DNA of 64,000 bases from Alphaproteobacteria bacterium (GTDB lineage: Bacteria; Pseudomonadota; Alphaproteobacteria; SMXP01): NCBI GenBank assembly GCA_028285305.1, contig JANQPV010000077.1:62001-126000 (forward strand), read 5' to 3'. Below are positions 1 through 7,795 of this stretch, piece by piece. The translations under genes and the position numbers were made by a program. The notes under the pieces were generated by a model that searched no databases, was not told where the DNA came from, and saw only the letters and a program-made list of their open reading frames with translations. How positions within the stretch are numbered: the first letter of the stretch is position 1; each line of letters begins with the position of its first letter.

Positions 1-1335
1 GGTCTGACGGTTCTGTAACCAATACCAAACCGCTTCGGCCACATTTGCCGTCATGAAGCCGTCCGACGCTTTGAAGCTGACGGCAACTTGATAGCGGGCG
101 CCGCTTTTGTCCGTTGCCAGATAAACCGCAGTGGGAAATGGATCGAACCTCAACCCTTTGTAATCCACTTCGAAGCCTGCACCGCGCAGACAGTCGTCCG
201 GCATATGAAGGTGGCGCAGGGGCGAGCGCGTGGTGGTGACCAGCAAGCCCATTTCCCCGTAAGCAGCGCGCGCGGCGCCGCCGCCATACTGAACAAAATA
301 GTCTTGTTCTTTAGAGGAAAGGGGGAGCGCACTTCCCCACTCACCGGCAAGAACATGCGGCAATTGCGGCGGCGGCAGAGGAGCGCCAGCATCAAGAGGT
401 CGGCTGGGGACATTCACCGCCGCCAGGCAAAGACCAAGGAAACAGACAGCAAAGACCGGGTGCGGTCGGTACGTGCTTTGCGTCCGGAGTATTGCGGGTC
501 TAGTGCTGTTCTCACACTTGATGCGTACGGCCCACATTAGAATGATCGGCGACGCCGCAGCTATGCTGACTAAGCCGATCACATCGTGCCAAGGCTGGGC
601 CATCACATCCACGGCCATGACATCTGGCGTCAGAGCGATGCCCGACGAGAGCAACACGATACGCAGCACGTTCGCCAAATAGGCCGCACCCAAAGCAAAC
701 CCGCCGCCCATACACGCCATTTGCCAATTTGGTCTGACAAGCGCGGCGATGAGTGTGAATCCGAAGAGGAACAAAAGCACGGCGCGCGCACCGGAGCACG
801 GCAAGTCAATGAGGACGTCCGCGCCCTCCACCGTAATTCGTATGCCCGCACACTGAACGTCGGCAAAAAGCAAGCTGAGAACACTACATGCCGAATCGGC
901 AGAGAGTTCTTGTAATCTGTACCCCAACAGACGCTGTACAATGCGCTCTAGCGGCAAACAAAAGAGGAAAGACGATGCGAGCCAAAACGGGGAAACAGAG
1001 CGGACGCGGTATTGTAATCCAGCCAGAAGCGCGAGCGCATAAACATCTGCAGCAAGAACCAGCGCCCCGAGCATGTTGATCGCGAGTATTTCGGACGACA
1101 AGCGGATACACGCTGTAACTGAAATAATCACGAGCGCTTGCCGGTGTTTGGGCAAAGCCCCTTTCAAAGGACTACTGAACGCGTAGAGAAACAGAACAAC
1201 CGTGGCGATGAAAAAGCCGCCTCCCTGACTGGCGTAGGAGGGATCCAACCACGTCTCTACCAGCCACATCGTGGGTGAAACAGAAAGGATCAGGGCCCCA
1301 ACCAACAGGGCACTCTTGGCCATGATTGCGTTCAT
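1..1335 (-). CDS. Exosortase with fused EpsI-like C-terminal region (3' end beyond the left edge)
   Basis: Absent from the ORF track because it has no stop codon inside the window. The minus strand is open from ATG 1335 to position 1 (445 codons). Exosortases are multi-pass inner-membrane transpeptidases that process PEP-CTERM-type surface proteins, usually near exopolysaccharide genes. Several hydrophobic segments precede the family catalytic triad: Cys180 in DLPCSGARAV, Arg225 in ANVLRIVLLSSG and His250 in QPWHDVIGL. After a linker, residues ~330-445 resemble EpsI (SPLRHLHMPDDCLRGAGFEV), a domain that is a separate protein in many exopolysaccharide loci but fused in some exosortase classes. 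I do not assign a class letter with confidence; an XrtT-like type is possible. No protein with a PEP-CTERM-like tail is visible in the window, so the substrate lies elsewhere. ORFs 88-540 (+) and the short minus ORFs here are shadows. Confidence 0.88.
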   Translation of the reverse strand, partial: MNAIMAKSALLVGALILSVSPTMWLVETWLDPSYASQGGGFFIATVVLFLYAFSSPLKGALPKHRQALVIISVTACIRLSSEILAINMLGALVLAADVYALALLAGLQYRVRSVSPFWLASSFLFCLPLERIVQRLLGYRLQELSADSACSVLSLLFADVQCAGIRITVEGADVLIDLPCSGARAVLLFLFGFTLIAALVRPNWQMACMGGGFALGAAYLANVLRIVLLSSGIALTPDVMAVDVMAQPWHDVIGLVSIAAASPIILMWAVRIKCENSTRPAILRTQSTYRPHPVFAVCFLGLCLAAVNVPSRPLDAGAPLPPPQLPHVLAGEWGSALPLSSKEQDYFVQYGGGAARAAYGEMGLLVTTTRSPLRHLHMPDDCLRGAGFEVDYKGLRFDPFPTAVYLATDKSGARYQVAVSFKASDGFMTANVAEAVWYWLQNRQT

Positions 1336-1445
1336 GCGCCTGTTTTGAAGGAACAACACGCAATCTATGGGGAAAGCATCATGAGATGCTCAGCAAAATC
1401 TGTGCAGACTATGTGCAGAGCCTGAAAGGGTGTTTATGGGCCGAT

Positions 1446-3023
1446 CTAGGGGGACAGGTTGGACGGAAACGTCAATTCAAAGCACGCCCCGGTCTCGCTG
1501 TCCGCAAGGGTCAGATCGCCGCCATGGGCTTTCATCAGTGTCCGCGCAATCCCAAGACCCATTCCGGTTCCCCCTTCTTCCCGCCTCGTTGTGAAAAACG
1601 GATCGAAAATGATCTCGCGATTTTCCGGTGGAATCCCGGCTCCGTTGTCGCTTACGGACAAGCGAAATCCTCCCTCAAACTGGGCAAGGGCAATTGATAC
1701 TTCGCTTGCGCCGTGGCGAGATGAATTCTCCACCAAGTGATTTAGAACGGCAAAGGCGTCTTCGTCCGTCATCGGCAAGCTGACATGTTCTTCGGATCTC
1801 CACTCTATCTCGATGGGGTGTGTTTCTTGTAATCGCGATACGACGTCACCTAGATCGCAATCTCCCTTTGCGTTTGGGATTTCGGCCTTTGCCAGGTCAC
1901 GGAGCCGTTCGAGAAGCCGGCTCATGCGTTCGGCTTCGGCTTGGATGGTTTGTAAGAACCGTTTCCGCTCCTCTGGAGACAGATCGCTTTGCAGGACTTC
2001 TGAAGCACCGACAATAGACGTCAGTGGCGATTTCAGCTCGTGGGAGACATGCGCGGCGAATGTTCGCAGATATTCCGATCTCTCGGACAGCGCGCCGGCC
2101 ATGCGGGAGAAGCTGTCCGCAAGGCTCTTCACTTCTTGGCTCCCATAATGCTTCAGCGGAGCGAGCGCCGCCCTCGGGTCTTTTGCGACAAGTTCGGCAC
2201 GGTCTTTCAGCTGATGAATTGGCCGGGAGACCGTTCTGACAAAAATGAATCCCACCAGGGCCGCGCCGGCGACAATGACAAGGGCAGCCCAGAAAACACG
2301 CTCGCTTTGGGAATACAGATCTTTCAGTACATTCATTGGTGTGCGGCTGGCGTATATCACGCCCACAATATGGCCCTCAGAGAGGACCGGCATGGTTACG
2401 AAGAGCCGGACTTTTGTGCCACGGCTCAATGAGGACAGCGGGGGTGCGGGTTGCTCAGAGAAACGGTCGCGCATGACCGACGTAAATGTACCCTCGAGCG
2501 CGAGGGCCACCTCGGGGATATGCGCAAGCGATTGTCCAACCTCTTCCCGCCCGGCGATCACGATGCCGTCGGCCGCAAGCACCCGAAAGCCCGCAAGGGT
2601 GATGCGTTGAGTTTCCTCTATCAAGCTCAACATCTTTCGGCCGACTTCGCGCTCTCGCTCCGTCAGTTTACGCCCTAGTCGAGGATCGGGACGGCGGCCG
2701 TATATCGTGTCGAAGGCCAGATCCAAACTGGGCTGGATCGGATTGTATCGCCCCTCTAGATCTTGCTGCTGATGGGTTACGATTGTGGAGAGTTGTCTGC
2801 CTTTGAGGAGGCCCGACCCGTCTTCCGCCATGGCCGCAGCGAGGACCGCCGATTGGCTGATAAGTTCGCCCTCCGTCTGATGGATTAACAGGTTCTCGTA
2901 CAAGCGAAGGAAGATAAGGCTCCCCAATGGAAGCGCCAAAATGATGAGAATCATCACGGCCGCTATGGTCCCCAACGCGGGGCGAAAGCGCTTCCGCAGG
3001 TGTTTGAGGTTAATCGTCGCCAT
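1446..3023 (-). CDS. CreC-like sensor histidine kinase
   Basis: 525 residues from ATG 3023 (MATINLKHL). The longer track start at 3071 would push further into the upstream regulator gene. A first membrane helix (~residues 18-40), a ~200-residue periplasmic sensor region and a second helix (~243-262) are followed by a HAMP-like linker. The dimerisation/phosphoacceptor motif is AAHVSHELKSPLTSI with His328, then an N-box (LVENSSRHGAS), G1 (SVSDNGAGIP), F-box (IFDPFFTTRREEGG) and G2 (GTGMGLGIAR), so all catalytic boxes are present. It overlaps the 3' end of the response regulator by 14 nt, which suggests translational coupling, and its partner is that regulator. The HELKSPL motif and the CreB-like partner point to the CreBC class; the periplasmic signal cannot be inferred. 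Confidence 0.93.
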   Translation of the reverse strand: MATINLKHLRKRFRPALGTIAAVMILIILALPLGSLIFLRLYENLLIHQTEGELISQSAVLAAAMAEDGSGLLKGRQLSTIVTHQQQDLEGRYNPIQPSLDLAFDTIYGRRPDPRLGRKLTEREREVGRKMLSLIEETQRITLAGFRVLAADGIVIAGREEVGQSLAHIPEVALALEGTFTSVMRDRFSEQPAPPLSSLSRGTKVRLFVTMPVLSEGHIVGVIYASRTPMNVLKDLYSQSERVFWAALVIVAGAALVGFIFVRTVSRPIHQLKDRAELVAKDPRAALAPLKHYGSQEVKSLADSFSRMAGALSERSEYLRTFAAHVSHELKSPLTSIVGASEVLQSDLSPEERKRFLQTIQAEAERMSRLLERLRDLAKAEIPNAKGDCDLGDVVSRLQETHPIEIEWRSEEHVSLPMTDEDAFAVLNHLVENSSRHGASEVSIALAQFEGGFRLSVSDNGAGIPPENREIIFDPFFTTRREEGGTGMGLGIARTLMKAHGGDLTLADSETGACFELTFPSNLSP

Positions 3024-3696
3024 GCGCCAATCTAAAGCCAACGCCATGAACCGTTTCAACGATGTTCTCACCTCCCGCCCCAGCTAGTTTTGCTCGCAGA
3101 TTCCGGATGTGGCTGTCTATTGTCCGATCCGAGACATGCAATCCCCGATAGGCGGAATCGAGAAGCTGAGCCCGCGACAAAACGATACCGGGCCGGGCGA
3201 TCAAAGAGTGAAGAATTGCAAACTCAGTTGCCGTGAGAGGCAAGGTTGTGCCATCGAGATGAGCCACATGCTTGTCCGCATCGACGCTTAATCGTCCGTA
3301 GGCATATATACTCGTTTGTTCTGTGTCTCGTTTGTTTTCGCGGCGCAAGATGTTTGCGACGCGGGCGCTCAGTTCGCGGGGGCTGAACGGCTTGGTGACG
3401 TAATCGTCCCCTCCAATCTCCAACCCTAGGACGCGATCAATTTCCTCGTCCCGGGCTGACAAGAATAAAATGGGCACATCCGACGTTCGACGGATCGACT
3501 TGCACACGTCCAGGCCGTCGCGCCCGGGCAGCCCGACGTCCAACACGATCATATCGGGTGAGAGTTTCTCGAAGGCTGCGAGCGCTGCGTCACCATCGCT
3601 GCAGTGATGGACGAGGTGCCCCGCCCGGTCCAAGGTGAACGTGACGATGTCTGCGATGGAGGGATCGTCCTCAACGACAAGTACCGTATAGGGCAT
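3010..3696 (-). CDS. CreB-like OmpR/PhoB-family response regulator
   Basis: 228 residues from ATG 3696 (MPYTVLVVEDD). The track start at 3975 adds a 93-residue non-homologous extension overlapping the upstream antiporter gene and is rejected. Receiver domain: acidic pocket ED at 9-10, phosphoacceptor Asp53 (VLDVGLPGRDG) and Lys102 (VTKPFSPREL). The string DRVLGLEIGGDDYVTKPFSP is close to the CreB pattern. The C-terminal winged helix (TATEFAILHSLIARPGIVLSR ... DRTIDSHIRNLRAKL) is the DNA-binding OmpR type. It is the first gene of a two-gene unit with the overlapping kinase downstream. Targets cannot be read from the sequence. Confidence 0.93.
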   Translation of the reverse strand: MPYTVLVVEDDPSIADIVTFTLDRAGHLVHHCSDGDAALAAFEKLSPDMIVLDVGLPGRDGLDVCKSIRRTSDVPILFLSARDEEIDRVLGLEIGGDDYVTKPFSPRELSARVANILRRENKRDTEQTSIYAYGRLSVDADKHVAHLDGTTLPLTATEFAILHSLIARPGIVLSRAQLLDSAYRGLHVSDRTIDSHIRNLRAKLAGAGGENIVETVHGVGFRLAHGDD

Positions 3697-3811
3697 GTGC
3701 GCTTTCCCAGTAAGTCCGTAGAGCGTTAGAGTCCCATGGCCAACAAATGCGCCAGCATGGTGACGAAGATAGCAGACTCTTGACGAATTCTGACTAGCAT
3801 AAGGTGCCGCT

Positions 3812-5683
3812 TTAGGGCTGCCCCTCGTCAGGCTGCCATTCGCCGCGCAACTGGCGTTCCGATTCTTCGCGTAGCTCTCTGATACGCTCGACATACGGTT
3901 TGTTCTGGTCGATGGGCAGGTCGGGGTCGTAAAGTTCAGCCAGCTCGGCCACAGAGCGGCGGTCGCCCTCCTCAAACATCTTGATCAGTCTCATGGCATC
4001 TTCGTGCGGCACACCTAAAGCTTCGATGGCAGACCGTCCGGCGCGCAGGGAGCTGTCATAAGTCTCTCGAATGATGTCCCGGCACCCGAGGCCCCAAAGC
4101 TCGTAAATGTGATCCCGATCCACCGCCCGCGAAAGGACATGAAGGTGGGGATAGGTCTTGATGGCGTATCTGACGAGTTCCGTAATCTGCTCTTTCCCGT
4201 CAATGGCAATAACCAGGAGCTTCGCCTTTTCAATGCCCGCCGCCTTCAAGAGATCCGGACGTGTTGCATCGCCATAATAGATCTCAAGATCAATCGATTT
4301 GAGTCTTTGCAATTGCTCTGAATTGTAGTCGACCACTGTGGGTTCATAGCCCATGGCCCGCAAGAACCGATTGATAATACCGCCAAACCGTCCGTGACCG
4401 GCGATAATGATGTCGCTATGTTTGTCGATTGTGTCGGCTTCTCTTTGTTGGCCTTCGGAGAATTGCGGAGCGATGAACCGGTCGTAGATGATGAACAGGA
4501 GCGGCGTCAGCAACATCGAAATGGCAACAATTAAAGAAAGCTGATCGGCGATGGCTTCCGGGAGGACCGAGTTTGCGACGCTGAATGATAAGAGGACAAA
4601 CCCGAATTCGCCGGCCTGCGCGAGACTGATCGCAAACAACATCTGATCGGAACCTGAGACGCCAAACAGCCGTCCGAGTGCGTATAAGATCGCCGCTTTC
4701 AGAGCCAGCAATCCAAAGGACAATCCCAGTATGAAGGCGAGATTGTCCTGGAGCAGCGTGAAATTGATGTTCGCTCCAACGGTCATAAAAAAGAGTCCCA
4801 GAAGTAAGCCCCGGAATGGATCGATGTCGGATTCAAGCTCGTGACGGAATTCGCTGTTGGCCAAGACAACGCCGGCAATGAAGGTGCCTAGCGCCGGAGA
4901 CAGGCCGACGAGAGACATGAGGAGCGCGATGCCGACAACAATCATCAACGCTGCGGCCGTGAAGAGCTCACGCAATCGGGCCTTGGCAATGAAGCGAAGA
5001 ATTGGATTTGTCAGCATGCCGCCGATTATAAAGACCGCGACGATTGCCCCTAACGTGACGGCGGCTGCGTGGTTAGCTTCAAGGCCGTCCACAAGACTGA
5101 TCTGCGTGGCGTGGCCACCCACGGCGCCGTGGGCATCGCTGGCAATGATCTCAGAGGCGGCAAACATCTCCGGCATGGCCAAAAGGGGAATAAATGCCAG
5201 CATGGGGATGACGGCGATATCTTGGAAGAGAAGGACGGAGAAGCTCGCCTGACCTCCCTCGCTTTTCATCAGGCCTTTTTCGTTCAACGTTTGAAGGACG
5301 ATTGCCGTGGACGACAAGGAAAGGATGAGCCCAATGGCAATGGCGACATTTGTCGTTTGTCCGAACATAATGGCGATACCGGTGATCGCTGCTGCCGTTA
5401 CCGTCACCTGAAGACCGCCTAGGCCAATGAGGCGGTTGCGCATCCGCCAAAGGAGTTTGGGTTCGAGTTCGAGGCCCACCAAGAACAGCATCATGACTAC
5501 GCCAAATTCAGCGAAATGCTGGATGGAGACCACATCCACCCCCAACACAGCCAATACGGGGCTGATGGCGATGCCGGCCATGAGATAGCCCAGAACGGAG
5601 CCAAGTCCCAATCGAGACGCGATGGGAACCGCAAAGGTGCCTGCTACTAAGAAGACAAAGGCAAGAAGAAGAAAATCTGTCAT
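3812..5683 (-). CDS. Kef-type monovalent cation:proton antiporter (CPA2) with TrkA-N domain
   Basis: 623 residues. The N-terminal ~390 residues hold about 12 hydrophobic segments of the Na+/H+ exchanger fold (GLGSVLGYLMAGIAISP, MMLFLVGLELEPKLLWRMR), which moves K+ or Na+ against protons across the inner membrane. The C-terminal cytoplasmic part begins with a Rossmann NAD-binding RCK/TrkA-N domain (IIAGHGRFGGIINRFLRAMG) that gates such channels in KefB/KefC. The acidic tail ends in EWQPDEGQP. No KefF/KefG ancillary oxidoreductase lies next to it. A 22-bp dyad sits about 50 nt upstream. It precedes the CreBC-like pair on the same strand with a 115-nt gap, so separate promoters are likely. Ion specificity is not decidable. 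Confidence 0.93.
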   Translation of the reverse strand: MTDFLLLAFVFLVAGTFAVPIASRLGLGSVLGYLMAGIAISPVLAVLGVDVVSIQHFAEFGVVMMLFLVGLELEPKLLWRMRNRLIGLGGLQVTVTAAAITGIAIMFGQTTNVAIAIGLILSLSSTAIVLQTLNEKGLMKSEGGQASFSVLLFQDIAVIPMLAFIPLLAMPEMFAASEIIASDAHGAVGGHATQISLVDGLEANHAAAVTLGAIVAVFIIGGMLTNPILRFIAKARLRELFTAAALMIVVGIALLMSLVGLSPALGTFIAGVVLANSEFRHELESDIDPFRGLLLGLFFMTVGANINFTLLQDNLAFILGLSFGLLALKAAILYALGRLFGVSGSDQMLFAISLAQAGEFGFVLLSFSVANSVLPEAIADQLSLIVAISMLLTPLLFIIYDRFIAPQFSEGQQREADTIDKHSDIIIAGHGRFGGIINRFLRAMGYEPTVVDYNSEQLQRLKSIDLEIYYGDATRPDLLKAAGIEKAKLLVIAIDGKEQITELVRYAIKTYPHLHVLSRAVDRDHIYELWGLGCRDIIRETYDSSLRAGRSAIEALGVPHEDAMRLIKMFEEGDRRSVAELAELYDPDLPIDQNKPYVERIRELREESERQLRGEWQPDEGQP

Positions 5684-5727
5684 ACGATCGCGTCGCCCCT
5701 TAAATTTCGCGATTCAGTGTTCTTCGC

Positions 5728-5749
5728 TTCTACCCAATATTGGGCAGAA
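5728..5749. promoter_or_regulatory. Near-perfect palindrome upstream of the Kef antiporter
   Basis: A perfect 12-bp core (CCCAATATTGGG) is extended by TTCT and AGAA arms, each separated from the core by one unmatched base, giving 10 of 11 matched positions per half. It starts 45 nt upstream of the antiporter ATG, where an operator overlapping a promoter would sit. Neither of the two TetR genes in the window is adjacent, so the regulator is unknown. Confidence 0.5.
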
Positions 5750-5892
5750 CACCAAACTTGACCTTTTGGGGAACGCATTCGAGATGGAGATGGACGGCGT
5801 CACGTCCTCTCCGAAGTGCTAGAATACGCGATGGGGCATTTTGTGCGGCACTTGCAACATTTCCGCGATCAAATCAGAAGAGCTACTCGGTG

Positions 5893-7074
5893 TCACCCTC
5901 CTGAATTTCGCACCGGGAGTTTCCTCCTGCCCCAGAACAAGAAGGGACCAATGCGCTCGCCTTCATCCACCATTTCTAGTGTAGGACAGCGGCGGCGCAG
6001 AGCCTCGATCGTGACCTCGGCTTCCAGCCGGGCAAGCTCTGCCCCCACGCAAAAATGAATGCCGAGAGCAAATGTGAGGATTTTTTGAATTGGCCGGGAC
6101 GGATCGAACGTGTGCGGGTTGTCAAAAATGCTGGGATCTCGGTTTGCGGCAGCATAGTGGATCATCACTTTGGTGTGGGCCGGAATCCGCTGCCCATCAA
6201 TTTCTTCTTCTCCCGCAGTTGTGCGGAACATAGCGAGGAGCGGCGGATCAAGCCGGAGACTTTCGTTGATTGCGCGATCTCTCTCGATCCTTCCGGCACA
6301 GAAGTCCGCCCAGAGATAGCCTTCTCCCAACATCCGCATCATAAAATTCGTAATGAGAGAAGTGGTCGTTTCATTGCCCGCAACAAAGAGTTGATTGATA
6401 ATGCCGACCGCGTCTTCGTCGCTCAGTGCACTTCCGTCATCACGTTTCGCCCTGGCGATGCGGGCGATCAAACTTTTGTCCGCCAAATCGGAACGCTTTG
6501 TTCGGACGAGATCGACGATGTAAGCGCGCATGCGCCGAATCTCTTCTTCGTAAGGAGTGGGATCGGGCGCGGAAAGAGCCTCTACGGACGTATCCGACCA
6601 AGACTTGAATTGTTCAATATCATCTGTTGGTATGCCGAGGATTTCGCAAATTATGATCACCGGCAGGGGAAAGGCGAGATCATCATGGAGATCCCAAACG
6701 CTTATTCCTTCTACTTTGTCCAGAAGTTCGTCGGCAATTTCTTCGAGCCGCGGTCGAAGTCTTGCGATCGAGCCCGGTTTGAAATCTTCCTGTACCAACT
6801 TCCGAAAAAATGTGTGCATCGGCGGGTCGGAGACGATCCCCATCGGCTCGATGAAGTTCGGTCCCTGTCCGGGTCCGCTCAAGAATCGCGTTGGGTTCAT
6901 CAGGACATGATTGACGTCTTCGAACCGAGAGAGAACATAAAACGGTGGCTCGTACTTGTCGTAGCGCTGGCACCTATTTCCGGCAAACAGGCGCTTGATT
7001 GAGATGGTGGGGTCGTCCATTTCTTCCGGACTCAGAAAGTTTAAGGCGCCCGGTTCTAGTGATATCTCGGCCAT
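5893..7074 (-). CDS. Cytochrome P450 (first of two)
   Basis: 393 residues, the normal size for a soluble bacterial P450. ATG 7074 is preceded by GGAGGACC. The I-helix oxygen-activation motif is LFVAGNETTTSL, the K-helix ExxR is ESLRLDPP, and the haem loop is FALGIHFCVGAELARLE with the axial Cys. The meander FDPSRP is also present. It should be a monooxygenase needing a ferredoxin and ferredoxin reductase, neither of which is in the window. It lies 25 nt downstream of the TetR gene on the same strand and so is probably transcribed with it from the promoter region at 7.7 kb. Substrate unknown; neighbours (second P450, intradiol dioxygenase) suggest oxidation of a hydrophobic or aromatic compound. 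Confidence 0.95.
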   Translation of the reverse strand: MAEISLEPGALNFLSPEEMDDPTISIKRLFAGNRCQRYDKYEPPFYVLSRFEDVNHVLMNPTRFLSGPGQGPNFIEPMGIVSDPPMHTFFRKLVQEDFKPGSIARLRPRLEEIADELLDKVEGISVWDLHDDLAFPLPVIIICEILGIPTDDIEQFKSWSDTSVEALSAPDPTPYEEEIRRMRAYIVDLVRTKRSDLADKSLIARIARAKRDDGSALSDEDAVGIINQLFVAGNETTTSLITNFMMRMLGEGYLWADFCAGRIERDRAINESLRLDPPLLAMFRTTAGEEEIDGQRIPAHTKVMIHYAAANRDPSIFDNPHTFDPSRPIQKILTFALGIHFCVGAELARLEAEVTIEALRRRCPTLEMVDEGERIGPFLFWGRRKLPVRNSGG

Positions 7075-7099
7075 TTCACTGGTCCTCCAAAGAGTCAGA

Positions 7100-7699
7100 T
7101 TAGAGGCTTTTCTTCGGCTTCACCAGCGCCGGAACCACAAAAGTCTCAGCGTATTCCTTCACGTCCGCCACAGTGGGGAAGATTTCCCTGCGCTCCATGA
7201 ACATGAATTGAATTCCAAGAAGCCATGTCATGATTTTCTGCGGGTCAAGGCCCCCTCGAAGCTCGCCCTTTTTTGCAGCTCTTTCGAGGATCGGTTGCCA
7301 GAATATGGTGTTTGACTCCAAAATGGCTGGATCGTTCGAAGCGGCATACGCGGTATAAGGAACATTACCGGGCTCGATCAGCAACGACCAAAGCTCATCG
7401 CTCTCTACAATTTCGACCGCCAATTCCAAAGAGCGTACGATCTGTCTGTCGAACGAACGCAGACGCATGACTTCGCCCTGTCTCCGCGCGTTGATTTCCG
7501 CAGCCTCAAACCCCACGACGGCGGCAATAAGCTCCGTTTTGCTTTTGAAAAAACGATAAAAGTTGGGGCGCGAAAGATCCACTTCGCTTGCCACCATGGC
7601 AAGGGTCACCCCTGTCAGGCCGTGTTCTCTGACAAGCTTGCGCGCTGCCTGCACAATGGCATCTCTACGTTTTAGTTTCCGTTCTTGGACAATATTCAC
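7100..7699 (-). CDS. TetR/AcrR-family transcriptional regulator
   Basis: 199 residues from GTG 7699 with AAGGAAAG upstream. The N-terminal HTH is typical of the family (RDAIVQAARKLVREHGLTGV ... VDLSRPNFYRFFKSKTELI), followed by an all-helical ligand-binding/dimerisation domain. It is transcribed with the downstream P450 and divergently from the second P450. A perfect 12+12 bp palindrome lies between the two start codons, so this protein is the obvious candidate to bind there and control both P450 genes. The inducer is probably the P450 substrate or product (inference). Confidence 0.92.
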   Translation of the reverse strand: MNIVQERKLKRRDAIVQAARKLVREHGLTGVTLAMVASEVDLSRPNFYRFFKSKTELIAAVVGFEAAEINARRQGEVMRLRSFDRQIVRSLELAVEIVESDELWSLLIEPGNVPYTAYAASNDPAILESNTIFWQPILERAAKKGELRGGLDPQKIMTWLLGIQFMFMERREIFPTVADVKEYAETFVVPALVKPKKSL

Positions 7700-7737
7700 C
7701 CACTTTCCTTAGCATTGTTTGTGGTCTTTCCCAACGC

Positions 7738-7766
7738 TTGACAAATGATTTTATGTGATACATTAT
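7738..7766 (+). promoter_or_regulatory. Sigma70-type promoter for the second P450
   Basis: TTGACA at 7738-7743, a 17-bp spacer, then CATTAT at 7761-7766 (4 of 6 matches to TATAAT). It lies 30 nt before the ATG at 7796. The -10 element lies inside the left arm of the palindrome at 7755-7782, so a bound repressor would block RNA polymerase. Confidence 0.6.
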
Positions 7767-7782
7767 TTTGATAATGTATCAC
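7755..7782. promoter_or_regulatory. Perfect inverted repeat, probable TetR operator
   Basis: GTGATACATTAT and its exact reverse complement ATAATGTATCAC are separated by TTTG. It sits between the divergent tetR and P450 genes, overlaps the -10 of the plus-strand promoter and ends just before the GGAGG ribosome-binding site. Size and position fit a TetR dimer or pair-of-dimers site. Assignment to the adjacent TetR is inference. Confidence 0.7.
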
Positions 7783-7795
7783 TTTGGAGGACGAA

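Noticed and set aside
88-540. Plus-strand ORF of 150 aa at the left edge
   Set aside because: Antisense to the exosortase gene, arginine-rich shadow with no family features.
6055-7002. 315-aa plus-strand ORF
   Set aside because: Runs antisense to the first P450; the P450 motifs are on the other strand.
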